Positions 1 through 8,855 of a DNA stretch of 44,221 nucleotides are shown piece by piece. The stretch spans positions 1 to 44,221 of IMG/VR virus record IMGVR_UViG_3300032157_000020; one strand, 5' to 3'. The translations under genes and the position numbers were made by a program. The notes beneath the pieces were generated by a model. It saw only the letters and a program-made list of their open reading frames with translations, was not told where the DNA came from and did no database searches. Every line of letters starts with the position of its first letter. Within the stretch, counting starts at the first letter, position 1. The stretch comes from a virus.

Positions 1-127
1 TCCCGCGGTCCACTGCCGCCGCCTTCAATATCGAACGAGTTATAGATGAGCTTTCGGAGAGCGCCGGCCTCCGCGACAAGTGCTGCTGTTTCCGGATTAG
101 CCCGCTTGGCGACATTCCGCGCGGCCG
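1..127. repeat. terminal direct repeat, left copy (circular closure)
   Basis: These 127 bases are identical to 44095-44221. The reading frame of the surrounding gene continues without a break from base 1 into base 44094, so the repeat is an overlap of a circular (or circularly permuted) molecule rather than a biological long terminal repeat. A length of 127 is a common assembler k-mer size, which fits this reading. The non-redundant genome is 44,094 bp. Confidence 0.95.
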
Positions 128-1061
128 GAAACTTCGCATAGTAGGCGTCGAGCTGTGCGTTGGTCGTCGAAAGGAACTCTTCTAAGGTTTCAAGGGAGAA
201 TGCTTGCCGATAGGTCTTAGCCTGATTGGCGACCTCCGCAGCGCGGGCCGGATCCTGAAGCCTCACCTTGGCCGGGATAGTGGACTCAATCGCCTGAGCA
301 ACGGAATCACCGGAAATCTGCCGAAGGCGCTGTGGTCCCGCGACCGCGTCGTACTGCGCCCGGACCGCTTGCTTCGCTAAAGGAATCGCCGCCTGAAGGT
401 CATCAAGACCGCTGATCGCGTGGCCGAGTTGAGACTCGACCGCCTTGACTTCCGGCATGGCCCGCAAGAGGTCATCAGCGAACCCGACGTTAGAATTCTT
501 TGGCTTGATCGCCTGAACCATCGCCCGGACTGGCGTACTCGGACGGCCAAGCGCGACCTCTGCGCCTTTCGCGGCTACTGCCTTCGCGGCTTGCCCGCTT
601 CGGACAACGGCGCGCTCACCAGCGGCTCCCGTCGCCCGAGCGCCTCTCACAATCGCCTGCTGGCCTTTTGGCGTTGGCGCCAGGACGGATCCCACCATTC
701 CGGCGAGCGCCCCGGTTCCATGAGCCACTTTGTTAACGTCGCCTTCAAGTGTGCCCTCAACCATCTCTCGGCCCGCTCTTACCGGAGCCATGACAATCTC
801 TTTCAGGATGGCCGGAACGGTTTCGCGTGGATCCGTGGTTAGCAGCGTCTTTCCCGCATCCCAGAGGTTCCGAGCCGTTCCAAGGATCGGGCTTGCCGGA
901 TCGATCCCAACACCCTCCAGCGCGCCCACGACGAATTCCTGAACAGGCATTGCCGGAGCCACCGTTGCCCGCCCTGACGGATCGCCGCCGGCATCATCCG
1001 GCCGGAAGCGAACACGCGAAGGCGCGGGCGCCTCGTCTGGTGTGAACCTGACTTGAGCCAA
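1..1061 (-). CDS. large virion protein spanning the circular join (N-terminal part)
   Basis: N-terminal half of a 723-residue protein; the rest lies at 42984-44094. The start chosen is TTG at 1061, preceded by AAGGA about nine bases upstream; the protein begins MAQVRFTPDEAPAPSR. The frame has no stop down to base 1 and continues in phase at 44094. The sequence is rich in Ala and Gly with helical, coiled-coil character and no enzymatic motif I recognise. It follows three other large structural genes, so an internal or ejected virion protein is the best inference. The function is otherwise unknown. A 242-bp gap separates it from the upstream late gene. Confidence 0.8.
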   Translation of the reverse strand, partial: MAQVRFTPDEAPAPSRVRFRPDDAGGDPSGRATVAPAMPVQEFVVGALEGVGIDPASPILGTARNLWDAGKTLLTTDPRETVPAILKEIVMAPVRAGREMVEGTLEGDVNKVAHGTGALAGMVGSVLAPTPKGQQAIVRGARATGAAGERAVVRSGQAAKAVAAKGAEVALGRPSTPVRAMVQAIKPKNSNVGFADDLLRAMPEVKAVESQLGHAISGLDDLQAAIPLAKQAVRAQYDAVAGPQRLRQISGDSVAQAIESTIPAKVRLQDPARAAEVANQAKTYRQAFSLETLEEFLSTTNAQLDAYYAKFPAARNVAKRANPETAALVAEAGALRKLIYNSFDIEGGGSGPR

Positions 1062-1102
1062 GATTTATTTTCCTTTAGTTGGTCGTGGGTTATAGTGAGC
1101 GA

Positions 1103-1300
1103 ATGCTTCGACGTTTATGGCATGTGTGGGCCATCGCCATCCTAATCCTCACGTATATCGGCGTCGGCTTTACGAGCCCTGAAGAGTGGGCCGGCGCGCT
1201 TGCCGCCATACTATTGCCTGTCGCCATCTGGGCCGCAGGCCGATACGTTGTCGGTCGACGCCACCGCCGCAAAATGGTTGCGTCCCGCTGGGCCGACTAA
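1103..1300 (+). CDS. small two-helix membrane protein (hypothetical)
   Basis: A 65-residue plus-strand ORF placed in the only sizeable gap of the surrounding minus-strand late operon. It starts MLRRLWHVW and has two clear hydrophobic segments, about residues 7-24 and 31-50, ending in a basic tail (GRRHRRKM). The topology is like that of small phage membrane proteins such as holins or superinfection proteins, but no family is recognised. No strong ribosome site is seen. A TATAGT hexamer at 1091-1096 sits just upstream, without a convincing -35. It could be spurious, because the opposite strand is also open for 60 codons. Confidence 0.45.
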   Translation: MLRRLWHVWAIAILILTYIGVGFTSPEEWAGALAAILLPVAIWAAGRYVVGRRHRRKMVASRWAD

Positions 1301-1303
1301 CCG

Positions 1304-2767
1304 CTACTGCCGCCTGAAACCCTCACGCTGCGCTTGAATCCAATCGGCTGCCGGTATTGTTCCCGCCTTCCCATCAGGCGAGATAACGCGAATCTCTCCA
1401 GAGGACTCGCCCCGCATCATTTCACGCTGATATGTTTCCGGAGTCGCCATTGCATTGCGCGTGTTCTGGAGATTCTTCTCGATTACGAGAAGTTCCTTCA
1501 TAAAGTCGCCCTCCGGCATGGAGCGGTCGAGAGCGGTAACGGCTGACTGAATGGCGCTGAATTCTCGGTCAGACATTGAACCCAGACCGCGCAAGAACTG
1601 CAACTTGGGAAGCGACAATTGCGCTTTGAGCGTATCGACAAATTCAGCGTAGGCGCGCGCCGGCGTGCCTGACATCGGCTGATCCAGTGCCCCAAATAAA
1701 CTGTAGAACCCTTTAGCGCCCACGGCGCCACTACGGCCTTCATGCGTCTTAAGTGTCTGGATGGAGTTCCACGCCGAATCCAGAATATCTCGCAAGGCGG
1801 CTGTCTTTTGATTGGCAAGCCGACTCCCTTGACCTGAATTCGCAATTGTCTGTAGAACCTGACCGCGCTGCGTGGGAGTCATGTCTTTCAGTATGTCCGG
1901 ATTGCCGATCACCATCTCCGCAAGGTTCGCGAGGCTCTGATCGTCAGTGCCGCCTGCCGTCGCTCGAGCTTGCGCCATGTCCTGACCGCGCCGCGTGAGA
2001 GCCAAGGCTTGAGCGCCCTGTGCCTCGTCGACAAGGTTGGCGCGCTCCACTTCGTTCTGTTTCCGGCGCTCTAATACCGCCTCCAGGCCTGCATAGTAAT
2101 CCGCGTTTTCCTGAGAGAATTCCGTCGGGAGTTCCGCGACGAGTTCTTCCGGTAGTCGCCGACGGAGGAATGAAAGCGCCGCCGTCCACTGGTTTTGGTT
2201 TGTGGCCGAGCCCAGATTGTCCTGAATAAGCTTCACATTTGCCGCAACAACGTCGGCCTCGGTCTTGGCTGTACCCGCCTGAGTGCCGGCAAGGTCCGCC
2301 GCTCTTTTCGGCGCCGCGTCGTCGTACTGCTGACGCGCAAAGTTTTCCGCCATCTGCTGTTCTGCCGTGCGGACTGTGCCGATAAGAGCCGTCAGAGTTG
2401 CGTCGTCAGGCTGTGCTTCGGTGAGCTTTTGGGCGAGTTCGCCATAGCCGGAAATGCCGAGCATCTGAATGGCCGCCTGCCAGGCTTGCCCACGTTGTTC
2501 AGGAGGTAAGCCTTTGATCCCAGCAGCCATGCCACCGAACATTTTCAAGCCAGCCTGCGCTCGCTCCAGCTTGGCTTTCTCATCAGCCTCGGCTTGCAAT
2601 CTCGGACGATCCAGTCGCGCCTGTCTCACGTCCTCCAGCTGCATTTGACCGATTTCGTTCTGCTGCTGCATCCCCTTCAACTGCATCAACTGGCTGACGC
2701 TGTTGATGGGATTGAACGCCGGTTGCTGTCGTCGGGCTAGCGCAATAATGTTCGGATCGGTCGCCAT
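1304..2767 (-). CDS. putative internal virion / ejection protein
   Basis: 487 residues, Gln/Ala-rich and predicted largely helical. It has coiled-coil stretches in the N-terminal third (for example MQQQNEIGQMQLEDVRQARL) and repeated Gln- and Ala-rich segments. No catalytic motif is visible. Its ATG overlaps the stop of the preceding gene (TAATG at 2767), showing translational coupling with the other proteins of this cluster. In podoviruses, genes after the tail-hub genes commonly encode proteins ejected with DNA; that is the inference here. A 242-bp gap follows its stop. Confidence 0.75.
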   Translation of the reverse strand: MATDPNIIALARRQQPAFNPINSVSQLMQLKGMQQQNEIGQMQLEDVRQARLDRPRLQAEADEKAKLERAQAGLKMFGGMAAGIKGLPPEQRGQAWQAAIQMLGISGYGELAQKLTEAQPDDATLTALIGTVRTAEQQMAENFARQQYDDAAPKRAADLAGTQAGTAKTEADVVAANVKLIQDNLGSATNQNQWTAALSFLRRRLPEELVAELPTEFSQENADYYAGLEAVLERRKQNEVERANLVDEAQGAQALALTRRGQDMAQARATAGGTDDQSLANLAEMVIGNPDILKDMTPTQRGQVLQTIANSGQGSRLANQKTAALRDILDSAWNSIQTLKTHEGRSGAVGAKGFYSLFGALDQPMSGTPARAYAEFVDTLKAQLSLPKLQFLRGLGSMSDREFSAIQSAVTALDRSMPEGDFMKELLVIEKNLQNTRNAMATPETYQREMMRGESSGEIRVISPDGKAGTIPAADWIQAQREGFRRQ

Positions 2768-4482
2768 TAGATCAACCCCATTGCTTTCATTTGCGCGTAG
2801 CTCGAGAAACCGCCCGCGGCGTTATTGATGAAGTCCGAATAGTTGCCCGCATTCGTGACGTAGCCTGTGGCTCGAGAGTTCGCCGCATTCTGAAGATTGC
2901 CCGCCTGCTGGTTGCCCAGATTCAGCGTGATATTCGAGGCGTTGTTCCCGTAGTTCTGGCTGGCCGTTCCGAGTTGGCCCGCGGCTACCGGAGAGAGTCC
3001 CGCAATCGAGGCAATCCGGTTAAAGCGGTTGGCTTGGTCGTTGTTGAACTTGTTGTAAGCGAGATCGTATTCACTACGCGCTCGGTTGTACGAGTTCTGA
3101 TACTCGGTGGAGGCGAACTCTTGACCGTACCGCTCCAAGGCTTTGAACTGTGAGCCCGATAGCGTCATACCCCTTGCGGAGCCGCTGTTCTCGACCGCCC
3201 GCTGGCCTTCGGCCCTTCGGAACGCCATGGACGGATCCTGTTGGGCTTGCGAGGCGCTGAACGCGAAGTCATAAGGGAACGCCGCGAGTAAGGGACTGTC
3301 GAGAACAGGATCGCCCGTCGGTCCTGATATCGGATAGCGCGCGCCGGTTTGCGCTTGGCCTGTGGTATTCGTGCCAAACTGAAAGAAGGCGTCTAGCGCG
3401 CTCTGCTGACCAGGCTGAAGACCGGAACCCATAAACTGGTTAATCGGCTGCCCGTTGAAGAGGTAACCGCCATTGACGTTGGAGGTCACTTGAACCGGAC
3501 GACCTTGAGAGTCGAGCGGAACACCTCCTGAGCGTAGAGCCTGATCGAGTCCCGGCTGCGTCCACACTTCACCCGTAAAGGTGCGTATGGCGCCATCCGG
3601 CATTCTCACGGAGAGTGAGCCGTTTCCACCCGTGGTCTGCGTTGTGGGCGTCTGCGTCGTTCCCGTAGTCGGCGTGGTTCCGGTTGTCGGAGTCGTGCCA
3701 GGGACCGCAGGGTTCTGAGTAGTCGGCTGTTGGTAATAGGTAAAGAGCGCCTGACGCTGTTCTTCGGACATCGGCTGTCCGAGAAAGACGTTGATCGGGA
3801 GTCCGATTTGCTCACCTTGAGGTTTGAACAAATACCCGCCGTTGACGTTCGCTATCACTTCGGCAGGCTGCCCGTTGATGATCGGAACCCCGCCCGCTCT
3901 CAAAGCAAAGTCCATGTCGGGAGTAATCGCGCTGAAGTTCCGCGTGGAACCATCGGGCATCCGAATGGTAATCATCGGAGCGTTTGGATCCGTCGGCGCG
4001 CCGGGTTCCTGTGGGATGGTCGACTGCTGCACGTTGGATGCTGGATCGGTTGTGGTCGTCGGCGTCATTCCCGCCGCTGCTGTGGCCGTCATGGGCTGCT
4101 GTTGACGGTAGTCCGACAATCCGATCGTGTTCTGATAGGTCAGCGGATTCGTGTCTGCCGGAGCGTAGCCGACGAGCTCGCCCGCCGAATTCGCATACGG
4201 CTTGTAGCCATCCGGTCTGGAGGTTCCCACCTGAGTCGCGCCAAGCGTGCCCGGAGCCAATCCGTAATAGAGGCTTGTATCGACGTTCTCTCTTACAGGC
4301 CGATAGAGTCCGTCTTCGTCAATGCCGGTTTCGACGTTTTGCTTGGCCGCGTAAATCTCTTCAAAAAGCTCCGTGATTCGCGCTCTCTGTTCCGGTGTGC
4401 GCTCTGCGGCTGCGATGCTCTGGAGTTCATAGAGTTCATTCTCCAGCTTGACGACGAGTGGCGAATCCGGGACTCGTGACAT
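2767..4482 (-). CDS. internal virion protein with duplicated RMPDG/NVNGGYLF domain
   Basis: 571 residues. An acidic helical N-terminus (1-60) is followed by a domain at about 171-252 and a second related copy at about 290-368. Both copies share RMPDG near the start, an RAGG/RSGG-VP segment and NVNGGYLF near the end. A Thr/Pro-rich linker (about 253-285, TTPTTGTT-like) joins them. The C-terminal 180 residues (Ser/Ala/Asn/Gln-rich, with ARGMTLSGSQFKALERYGQ) resemble C-termini widely seen in podophage DNA-transfer or ejection proteins. Its start and stop overlap its neighbours as TAATG. No enzyme motif is seen; an ejected structural protein is inferred. Confidence 0.75.
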   Translation of the reverse strand: MSRVPDSPLVVKLENELYELQSIAAAERTPEQRARITELFEEIYAAKQNVETGIDEDGLYRPVRENVDTSLYYGLAPGTLGATQVGTSRPDGYKPYANSAGELVGYAPADTNPLTYQNTIGLSDYRQQQPMTATAAAGMTPTTTTDPASNVQQSTIPQEPGAPTDPNAPMITIRMPDGSTRNFSAITPDMDFALRAGGVPIINGQPAEVIANVNGGYLFKPQGEQIGLPINVFLGQPMSEEQRQALFTYYQQPTTQNPAVPGTTPTTGTTPTTGTTQTPTTQTTGGNGSLSVRMPDGAIRTFTGEVWTQPGLDQALRSGGVPLDSQGRPVQVTSNVNGGYLFNGQPINQFMGSGLQPGQQSALDAFFQFGTNTTGQAQTGARYPISGPTGDPVLDSPLLAAFPYDFAFSASQAQQDPSMAFRRAEGQRAVENSGSARGMTLSGSQFKALERYGQEFASTEYQNSYNRARSEYDLAYNKFNNDQANRFNRIASIAGLSPVAAGQLGTASQNYGNNASNITLNLGNQQAGNLQNAANSRATGYVTNAGNYSDFINNAAGGFSSYAQMKAMGLI

Positions 4483-5627
4483 TAAAATGCCCTCTGCGGC
4501 ATGTATTTCGATGCCACCTGATCGAGTTGAGACATGAAGTTCGTATTGGTCGCCGTGGGGGCTTGCATGGTCATCGGCTGCTGTGTCTGCTGCTGAGGCG
4601 CTAACCGCGCAATCACCTGATCCATCTGGCTGGTAATCGTCGAGAGGTCTTGCCCCCAGTTCTTTTGGATGCCGGAGAGCGCCTGACCGGCGACTCTCTG
4701 TTCGTCACTACCCTTGCCGGAGTACTCCTGCAATCGCTGTTTGAACTGCGTCCAGTTCTGCGCGAGTGCGTTGCGCATCATCACGGCTTGGTCGTATGTC
4801 AGAGTTCCGTTCCCGGCGTCTCGGAAGAACGAGTCGTGGATGTTGACCACCGAAGAGGTAAAGGGCCGCTCCAGGTTCTCGCCGAGCCAGTTGGCTTCGT
4901 GATGAGCTTGAGACTTGAGCCAGGCCGCGCCACCCGCCAAAGCTCCGGCTACCGGAAGAGTCCAAGGATTCGTGGCAAGACCCGTAATCGCTCCACCGAG
5001 CCCACCTCCGCCACCAACGCCGCCGATTGTCATTCCGGGAATGGTCGGAACCACGGAACCCGCCGCTGTGATGGTGGAAGACCCTAGAGGAATCGCGCCG
5101 CCGAGTGCGCCACCGAGACCACTTAGAGCGCCGGCGCCCGCTCCACCGCCGAACAATCCAAAGGTGTTCGCGATACCGAGCCCCGTGGCTCCCAATCCTG
5201 CGATGTTCGCCGCCGTTCTGAGTCCACCGCCGCCGCCCTGTTGCGGCTGCTGAGGGTAGTTCGGGGCGTAGTTCGTTATTCCCGCCGCTCCCGTCGCGGT
5301 ATTCACGGGCTGCACATTCGAGCGGAATTGAGGCGTCTGGACAGGCCCGCCCATCCCGGTTAAACGGGAGAGATTCTGGCCCGCGACTTCGCCTCTCTGC
5401 CATGCCGGGAGACTCAGTTGAAGCTGGTCGTTGTAGACCTGCTGCTGAAAGCCGAGAGCGTCTCGAGCGGTTTGCGCCTGAAGCGCGGACGCCTGAGTGT
5501 TGGCCTGAGTCTGGGCATTCACCGCGTTATTTGCCGCGCTGTTGCTAATCAGCGTGCTTGCGAGTCCCGTAGCGGCCGGAATGCCGACAAACGCCAACAG
5601 ATCACCGACTGATAGATTTAATGGCAT
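4482..5627 (-). CDS. Gly-rich internal virion protein
   Basis: 381 residues. The N-terminus has a hydrophobic segment (about 10-28, LLAFVGIPAATGLASTLIS) and an Ala/Gln coiled-coil region. The centre (about 130-235) is extremely Gly/Ala-rich with hydrophobic GXXXG-like stretches that could insert in membranes. A more normal globular-helical region and a Gln-rich tail follow. This composition matches proteins that phages inject to build a trans-envelope conduit, but no family is assigned with certainty. It overlaps the adaptor gene upstream by 10 bp and couples to the next gene by TAATG. Confidence 0.72.
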   Translation of the reverse strand: MPLNLSVGDLLAFVGIPAATGLASTLISNSAANNAVNAQTQANTQASALQAQTARDALGFQQQVYNDQLQLSLPAWQRGEVAGQNLSRLTGMGGPVQTPQFRSNVQPVNTATGAAGITNYAPNYPQQPQQGGGGGLRTAANIAGLGATGLGIANTFGLFGGGAGAGALSGLGGALGGAIPLGSSTITAAGSVVPTIPGMTIGGVGGGGGLGGAITGLATNPWTLPVAGALAGGAAWLKSQAHHEANWLGENLERPFTSSVVNIHDSFFRDAGNGTLTYDQAVMMRNALAQNWTQFKQRLQEYSGKGSDEQRVAGQALSGIQKNWGQDLSTITSQMDQVIARLAPQQQTQQPMTMQAPTATNTNFMSQLDQVASKYMPQRAF

Positions 5628-6334
5628 GGTCTCTCCAGTTGAGAGCGGGAGATCCCTGCGAGTCCGGTATCTCCGTTAAGACGAGGGGGCTTGGAATTGA
5701 GAGAAGCAATCGCCGCTCGAGCGTGTCTGGCCTGATCCTTCAGCTCCATCGACGGATCCACTCCATACGCCGGACAGATGGCTTCCGCAAGACTCAGAAC
5801 GAGCGCGTTCTCGTAGCCGTCGGGTAGATTCACCGGGCCTTCCAACGTGAAGGACTCGAGTCGCTTTCGCGTGTAGAGTTCGAGCTTGTTCGTCGTCGTT
5901 GTCGGGTACGGAAACGGATAGAGCGTCACGTCGGGCGCCGAGGCTTGCCAGTAGAGCGCGTAGGGTTCTGCTGCAGAAGTAGCGGGCTGCCGAATCTGCG
6001 AATAGTCCTCGACTTCGATGATCTGGAGCGGAATGTGTTCGTCGGGAGTGGCGGACACCCTTATCAGGTTCGCCTTGTCGATGAACGCGGGCCGCTCGGC
6101 GTCAAAGTCCGCATCATCGCTCGGGCCAATCAAGTACGACTGTTGCGACACTCCGAACGTATAGGAAGCGTGCTGGGTCATGTAGACGTACCGCTTCACC
6201 GTCCGCCAGGTATCGAGCATTCGATTGAGCCGCGCGAGCCCAGAAGAATAGAGGTTGTGAGAGGCAGTCTGGCCCGCCCCGATCACGCCGATTTCTTCCA
6301 GCGCGCCGCTGACGATCGCTTGTCCAGTTGGCAT
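5618..6334 (-). CDS. head-to-tail adaptor, P22 gp4-like
   Basis: 238 residues. The N-terminus (MPTGQAIVSGALEEIGVIG, then a region with LARLNRMLDTWRTV) has the pattern of the P22 gp4 tail accessory factor family. In P22, twelve copies of gp4 bind below the portal ring and extend the DNA channel. The middle is beta-rich with the recurring physico-chemical pattern of this family, and the C-terminus carries an ALVLSLAEAICPAYGVDP helix typical of these adaptors. It lies between virion genes and the ejection-protein cluster, the same order as in P22-like tails. Confidence is good for the role, from sequence pattern plus context. Confidence 0.8.
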   Translation of the reverse strand: MPTGQAIVSGALEEIGVIGAGQTASHNLYSSGLARLNRMLDTWRTVKRYVYMTQHASYTFGVSQQSYLIGPSDDADFDAERPAFIDKANLIRVSATPDEHIPLQIIEVEDYSQIRQPATSAAEPYALYWQASAPDVTLYPFPYPTTTTNKLELYTRKRLESFTLEGPVNLPDGYENALVLSLAEAICPAYGVDPSMELKDQARHARAAIASLNSKPPRLNGDTGLAGISRSQLERPCH

Positions 6335-6340
6335 TTTGTT

Positions 6341-6829
6341 TTATACGGAGGAGACGGAGACTGTGCGGAACACAGCCCGCCACGAATAGTCGTTATTGGT
6401 GTCGCCGGTGACTCTCAGAAGAACCGTAGAACCTGTGACCGAAAACGCTACAGCAAGATTTGAGTTGCTCTCATGAGCCGGAGACACCGTGGAGCCGATT
6501 AAGGCCGCTGTCCCTGCCGTGTTCTTACACACCGCGAAGATTTCGTAACCTGCGCCGTCTTCGGCACTACCCGCCGAGCCACCCGTCCGCCGAGCGACCA
6601 CTACTCCTTGAATGACGAATGTCGTGGACGCGGGACATTCCAGGGTTGCAAGGGTGGTAATGGTGTTATTGGTGGTCGTGGTCTCGTAAATCTGAGTGGC
6701 ATTCTCGAGCGTCTTGGTCCGTACTACATGCTCCGTGAAATACTCCGACCACGGACGAGAGCTTGCCGGAATCTCCGGCAAAGGCGTGTCAATCGGAGCC
6801 TTCAGGTCTCTTACTCTTCGGACTGCCAT
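6341..6829 (-). CDS. beta-rich virion protein (hypothetical)
   Basis: 162 residues, mostly alternating polar/hydrophobic residues with many Thr and Val (for example TIYETTTTNN-type stretches), indicating a beta-sandwich. The N-terminal 30 residues are Pro-rich and probably extended. No recognised domain. It is translationally coupled to the gp10-like gene upstream (TAATG at 6829) and lies between the two tail-hub genes, so a small tail or head-completion protein is a reasonable guess. Confidence 0.7.
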   Translation of the reverse strand: MAVRRVRDLKAPIDTPLPEIPASSRPWSEYFTEHVVRTKTLENATQIYETTTTNNTITTLATLECPASTTFVIQGVVVARRTGGSAGSAEDGAGYEIFAVCKNTAGTAALIGSTVSPAHESNSNLAVAFSVTGSTVLLRVTGDTNNDYSWRAVFRTVSVSSV

Positions 6830-8379
6830 TAGTGGCGCGCCGCCTTCACTTCGATGTAGGCGTTCGCTATGGAGACTTTTGTCTTGGCGATGGTTGAGAC
6901 CTCGAAGACTCGATTGCTACCAGAGCCCAGCCGATGAAAGACCACATCGTGGTCATACTCGCCTTCTCGACCCAACCTTGCCGTGACGTAGTTTCCGTAT
7001 GTCTTCCCGCCGTTGTCGCTCCATCTCAAGCGCACTTCCGGTTCGGGGTCGTTGTCGTTCCCCTCTCCGGTTTCAATGTCCAATTCCATCCTTTGAAACA
7101 GGACACGCTTTCGCTCGTTCGTGAGGTAGGGGCCACGACGTAACCGGACAATGCGCTTCTGAGGGTTGACGACTGTCGCCATGAGCAGTTCGTCCTCATA
7201 GGCATCATTGCTCATCTCACACAGTCCGCCGTTGAACGGATTCACCAGGTGCTTCCCGAAGGCAAAGACGTGATCCAATACAGGCAGTGACTGAAAGCCA
7301 GTCTGCGCTTCAATCACTCCGGTCGAACTCAGCTCAAATTCAAACGAGTCACCGCCAATATGCGTTCCGCGTTCATGCCATAGCTGGGTAGCACAGTCGT
7401 AGACCAGCGAGGTTTCATCCGCGCTCGCCCCGAGTCGTGACACGTTGACGAGAACATAGAATGAGTGCCCGCGCTCGGAGTATGTGAACGCGCGCCCTTT
7501 AAAGGGGCGTCCCGGCTGCGAGATTCGCTCTTCAATCGCATGAGTGGAAATGCGTTGCGGCTGATACCCGTTAAGCCGATAGACCGCGAAACCGCCTCGG
7601 TCATCACTGCCGACAAAGAACACCGAGTTGTCTTGGCGTTTCATCGTCCCTTGCAGCACGCCGTATTCAACCGTGTGCACCGGAGCAAATGGGAAATCGG
7701 CCGCTCCCGTGTTTCTCCAGAACTGGATCGTATTGACTCCACCAATCACAATTTCGCCGTGATCGATGAGCATGTCCGTAATACCGTCCGGACTGGATTC
7801 TGGAGTCGCAAAGTCCAGAGGATTCCAGGTGGAGCCGTCGTAAAGGCCTGATATTTGGAACTGAGTGGAGTTCGCCGCGACAAAGAACCCGTCGATAAAA
7901 CCTAATAGCCAGCCGGTGACATTGGAGATCGGGCCGCTCAGAACGTGGGACGTGAGGTCGAAGAGATAGACCTCGCCCTCCTTGTTCGACATGATGAGTT
8001 CTTGGCCGTTGCTTGCGAAGGTGACCGGGTCGCCAGTGCCTCCGGGCGTTGGGAATTCACCACGGTCGGTCATGGTGAGCGTTCCCGTATCAAAGGGATC
8101 CGTGAACTCCACCAGCCGGCCATCGTGAGTGGAAAACAAGCGGTCCAGGTATGGGAGCGCGCCAAGGTCAGATATCGGCTCCGGCCGCACGACAAACAGA
8201 CCACGCAGCGTCTCTTCGGTATCAACGACCTGCGTAAACCCCGGCGTCGGATGGTAGGCGTAGCGACTCTTTCCCGTGCCGCTTTCGACTAACTCCGGAT
8301 ACCAGTTGATGCACCGTTGGGCGTCGACGTTGAGCGAGTGATTCTCATACGTTGGCCCGACGAATCCGTTAAAGATCAT
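6829..8379 (-). CDS. packaged-DNA stabilisation protein, P22 gp10-like
   Basis: 516 residues. The N-terminal signature (MIFNGFVGPTYENHSLNVD followed by AQRCINWYPE) is typical of the phage stabilisation protein family that includes P22 gp10. That protein binds the gp4 adaptor and closes the portal after packaging. Repeated Trp/Phe-rich beta blades through the centre suggest a propeller-like fold. A polar beta domain forms the C-terminus. The gene sits one gene away from the gp4-like adaptor, as expected, and overlaps the upstream gene by an ATGA. Confidence 0.8.
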   Translation of the reverse strand: MIFNGFVGPTYENHSLNVDAQRCINWYPELVESGTGKSRYAYHPTPGFTQVVDTEETLRGLFVVRPEPISDLGALPYLDRLFSTHDGRLVEFTDPFDTGTLTMTDRGEFPTPGGTGDPVTFASNGQELIMSNKEGEVYLFDLTSHVLSGPISNVTGWLLGFIDGFFVAANSTQFQISGLYDGSTWNPLDFATPESSPDGITDMLIDHGEIVIGGVNTIQFWRNTGAADFPFAPVHTVEYGVLQGTMKRQDNSVFFVGSDDRGGFAVYRLNGYQPQRISTHAIEERISQPGRPFKGRAFTYSERGHSFYVLVNVSRLGASADETSLVYDCATQLWHERGTHIGGDSFEFELSSTGVIEAQTGFQSLPVLDHVFAFGKHLVNPFNGGLCEMSNDAYEDELLMATVVNPQKRIVRLRRGPYLTNERKRVLFQRMELDIETGEGNDNDPEPEVRLRWSDNGGKTYGNYVTARLGREGEYDHDVVFHRLGSGSNRVFEVSTIAKTKVSIANAYIEVKAARH

Positions 8380-8855
8380 TGAACCTCAAAATAGGCAGGG
8401 TTGCCGCGACCGTTGAAGCCACCGGAGTATGTGATGAGAGGTCGGGCGAGCCAGGTTCCGCGCTCGTCCAGATCGTCCGCAATCGTCACGTAGGTCAACA
8501 CGCCGTCGGAGCCGTCCGTCTCGAAAGCTGCCGTTTTCAGCTTCACTGTTCCACTTGGCGCAATCAGTTGAATCTGTTTTGCGGTAACGGAAGAGATATC
8601 GAGCGCCGCGCCGTTTTCCTTCAATAGAACGCGGATGGTGACGCCGACATCGTCTAATTGACAGAACTGCATAACGCCTCCGGTGCCAGAGCCGGTTTGA
8701 GTGACTTCCGAGTTGAGGGTGATTTCGCGCGTGATCCAGGAGACGAGTTCAATCGTGATGCCGCCAACGTCTCCACCGCCGCCTTCGTCTTCTTCCTCGA
8801 GAAGTAGGAGAAGGTCGCCGTCACCCGCCAGTAGCGCCGCGTCCCCGATAATCAT
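8376..8855 (-). CDS. virion protein with acidic low-complexity N-terminus
   Basis: 159 residues. The first 30 residues form a Leu-run followed by Glu/Asp-run and Gly-run (LLLLLEEEDEGGGGDVGG), then a compact beta domain of about 125 residues beginning ITIELVSWITREI. The beta part resembles N-terminal domains of baseplate or fibre-associated proteins (BppU-like pattern), but this is weak. It is coupled to both neighbours by ATGA overlaps, inside the tail-protein run. Confidence 0.65.
   Translation of the reverse strand: MIIGDAALLAGDGDLLLLLEEEDEGGGGDVGGITIELVSWITREITLNSEVTQTGSGTGGVMQFCQLDDVGVTIRVLLKENGAALDISSVTAKQIQLIAPSGTVKLKTAAFETDGSDGVLTYVTIADDLDERGTWLARPLITYSGGFNGRGNPAYFEVQ

Noticed and set aside
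1-127. Terminal direct repeats as biological long terminal repeats
   Set aside because: A gene reads through the repeat in phase when joined, and 127 is a common assembly overlap length, so an assembly closure overlap is simpler.
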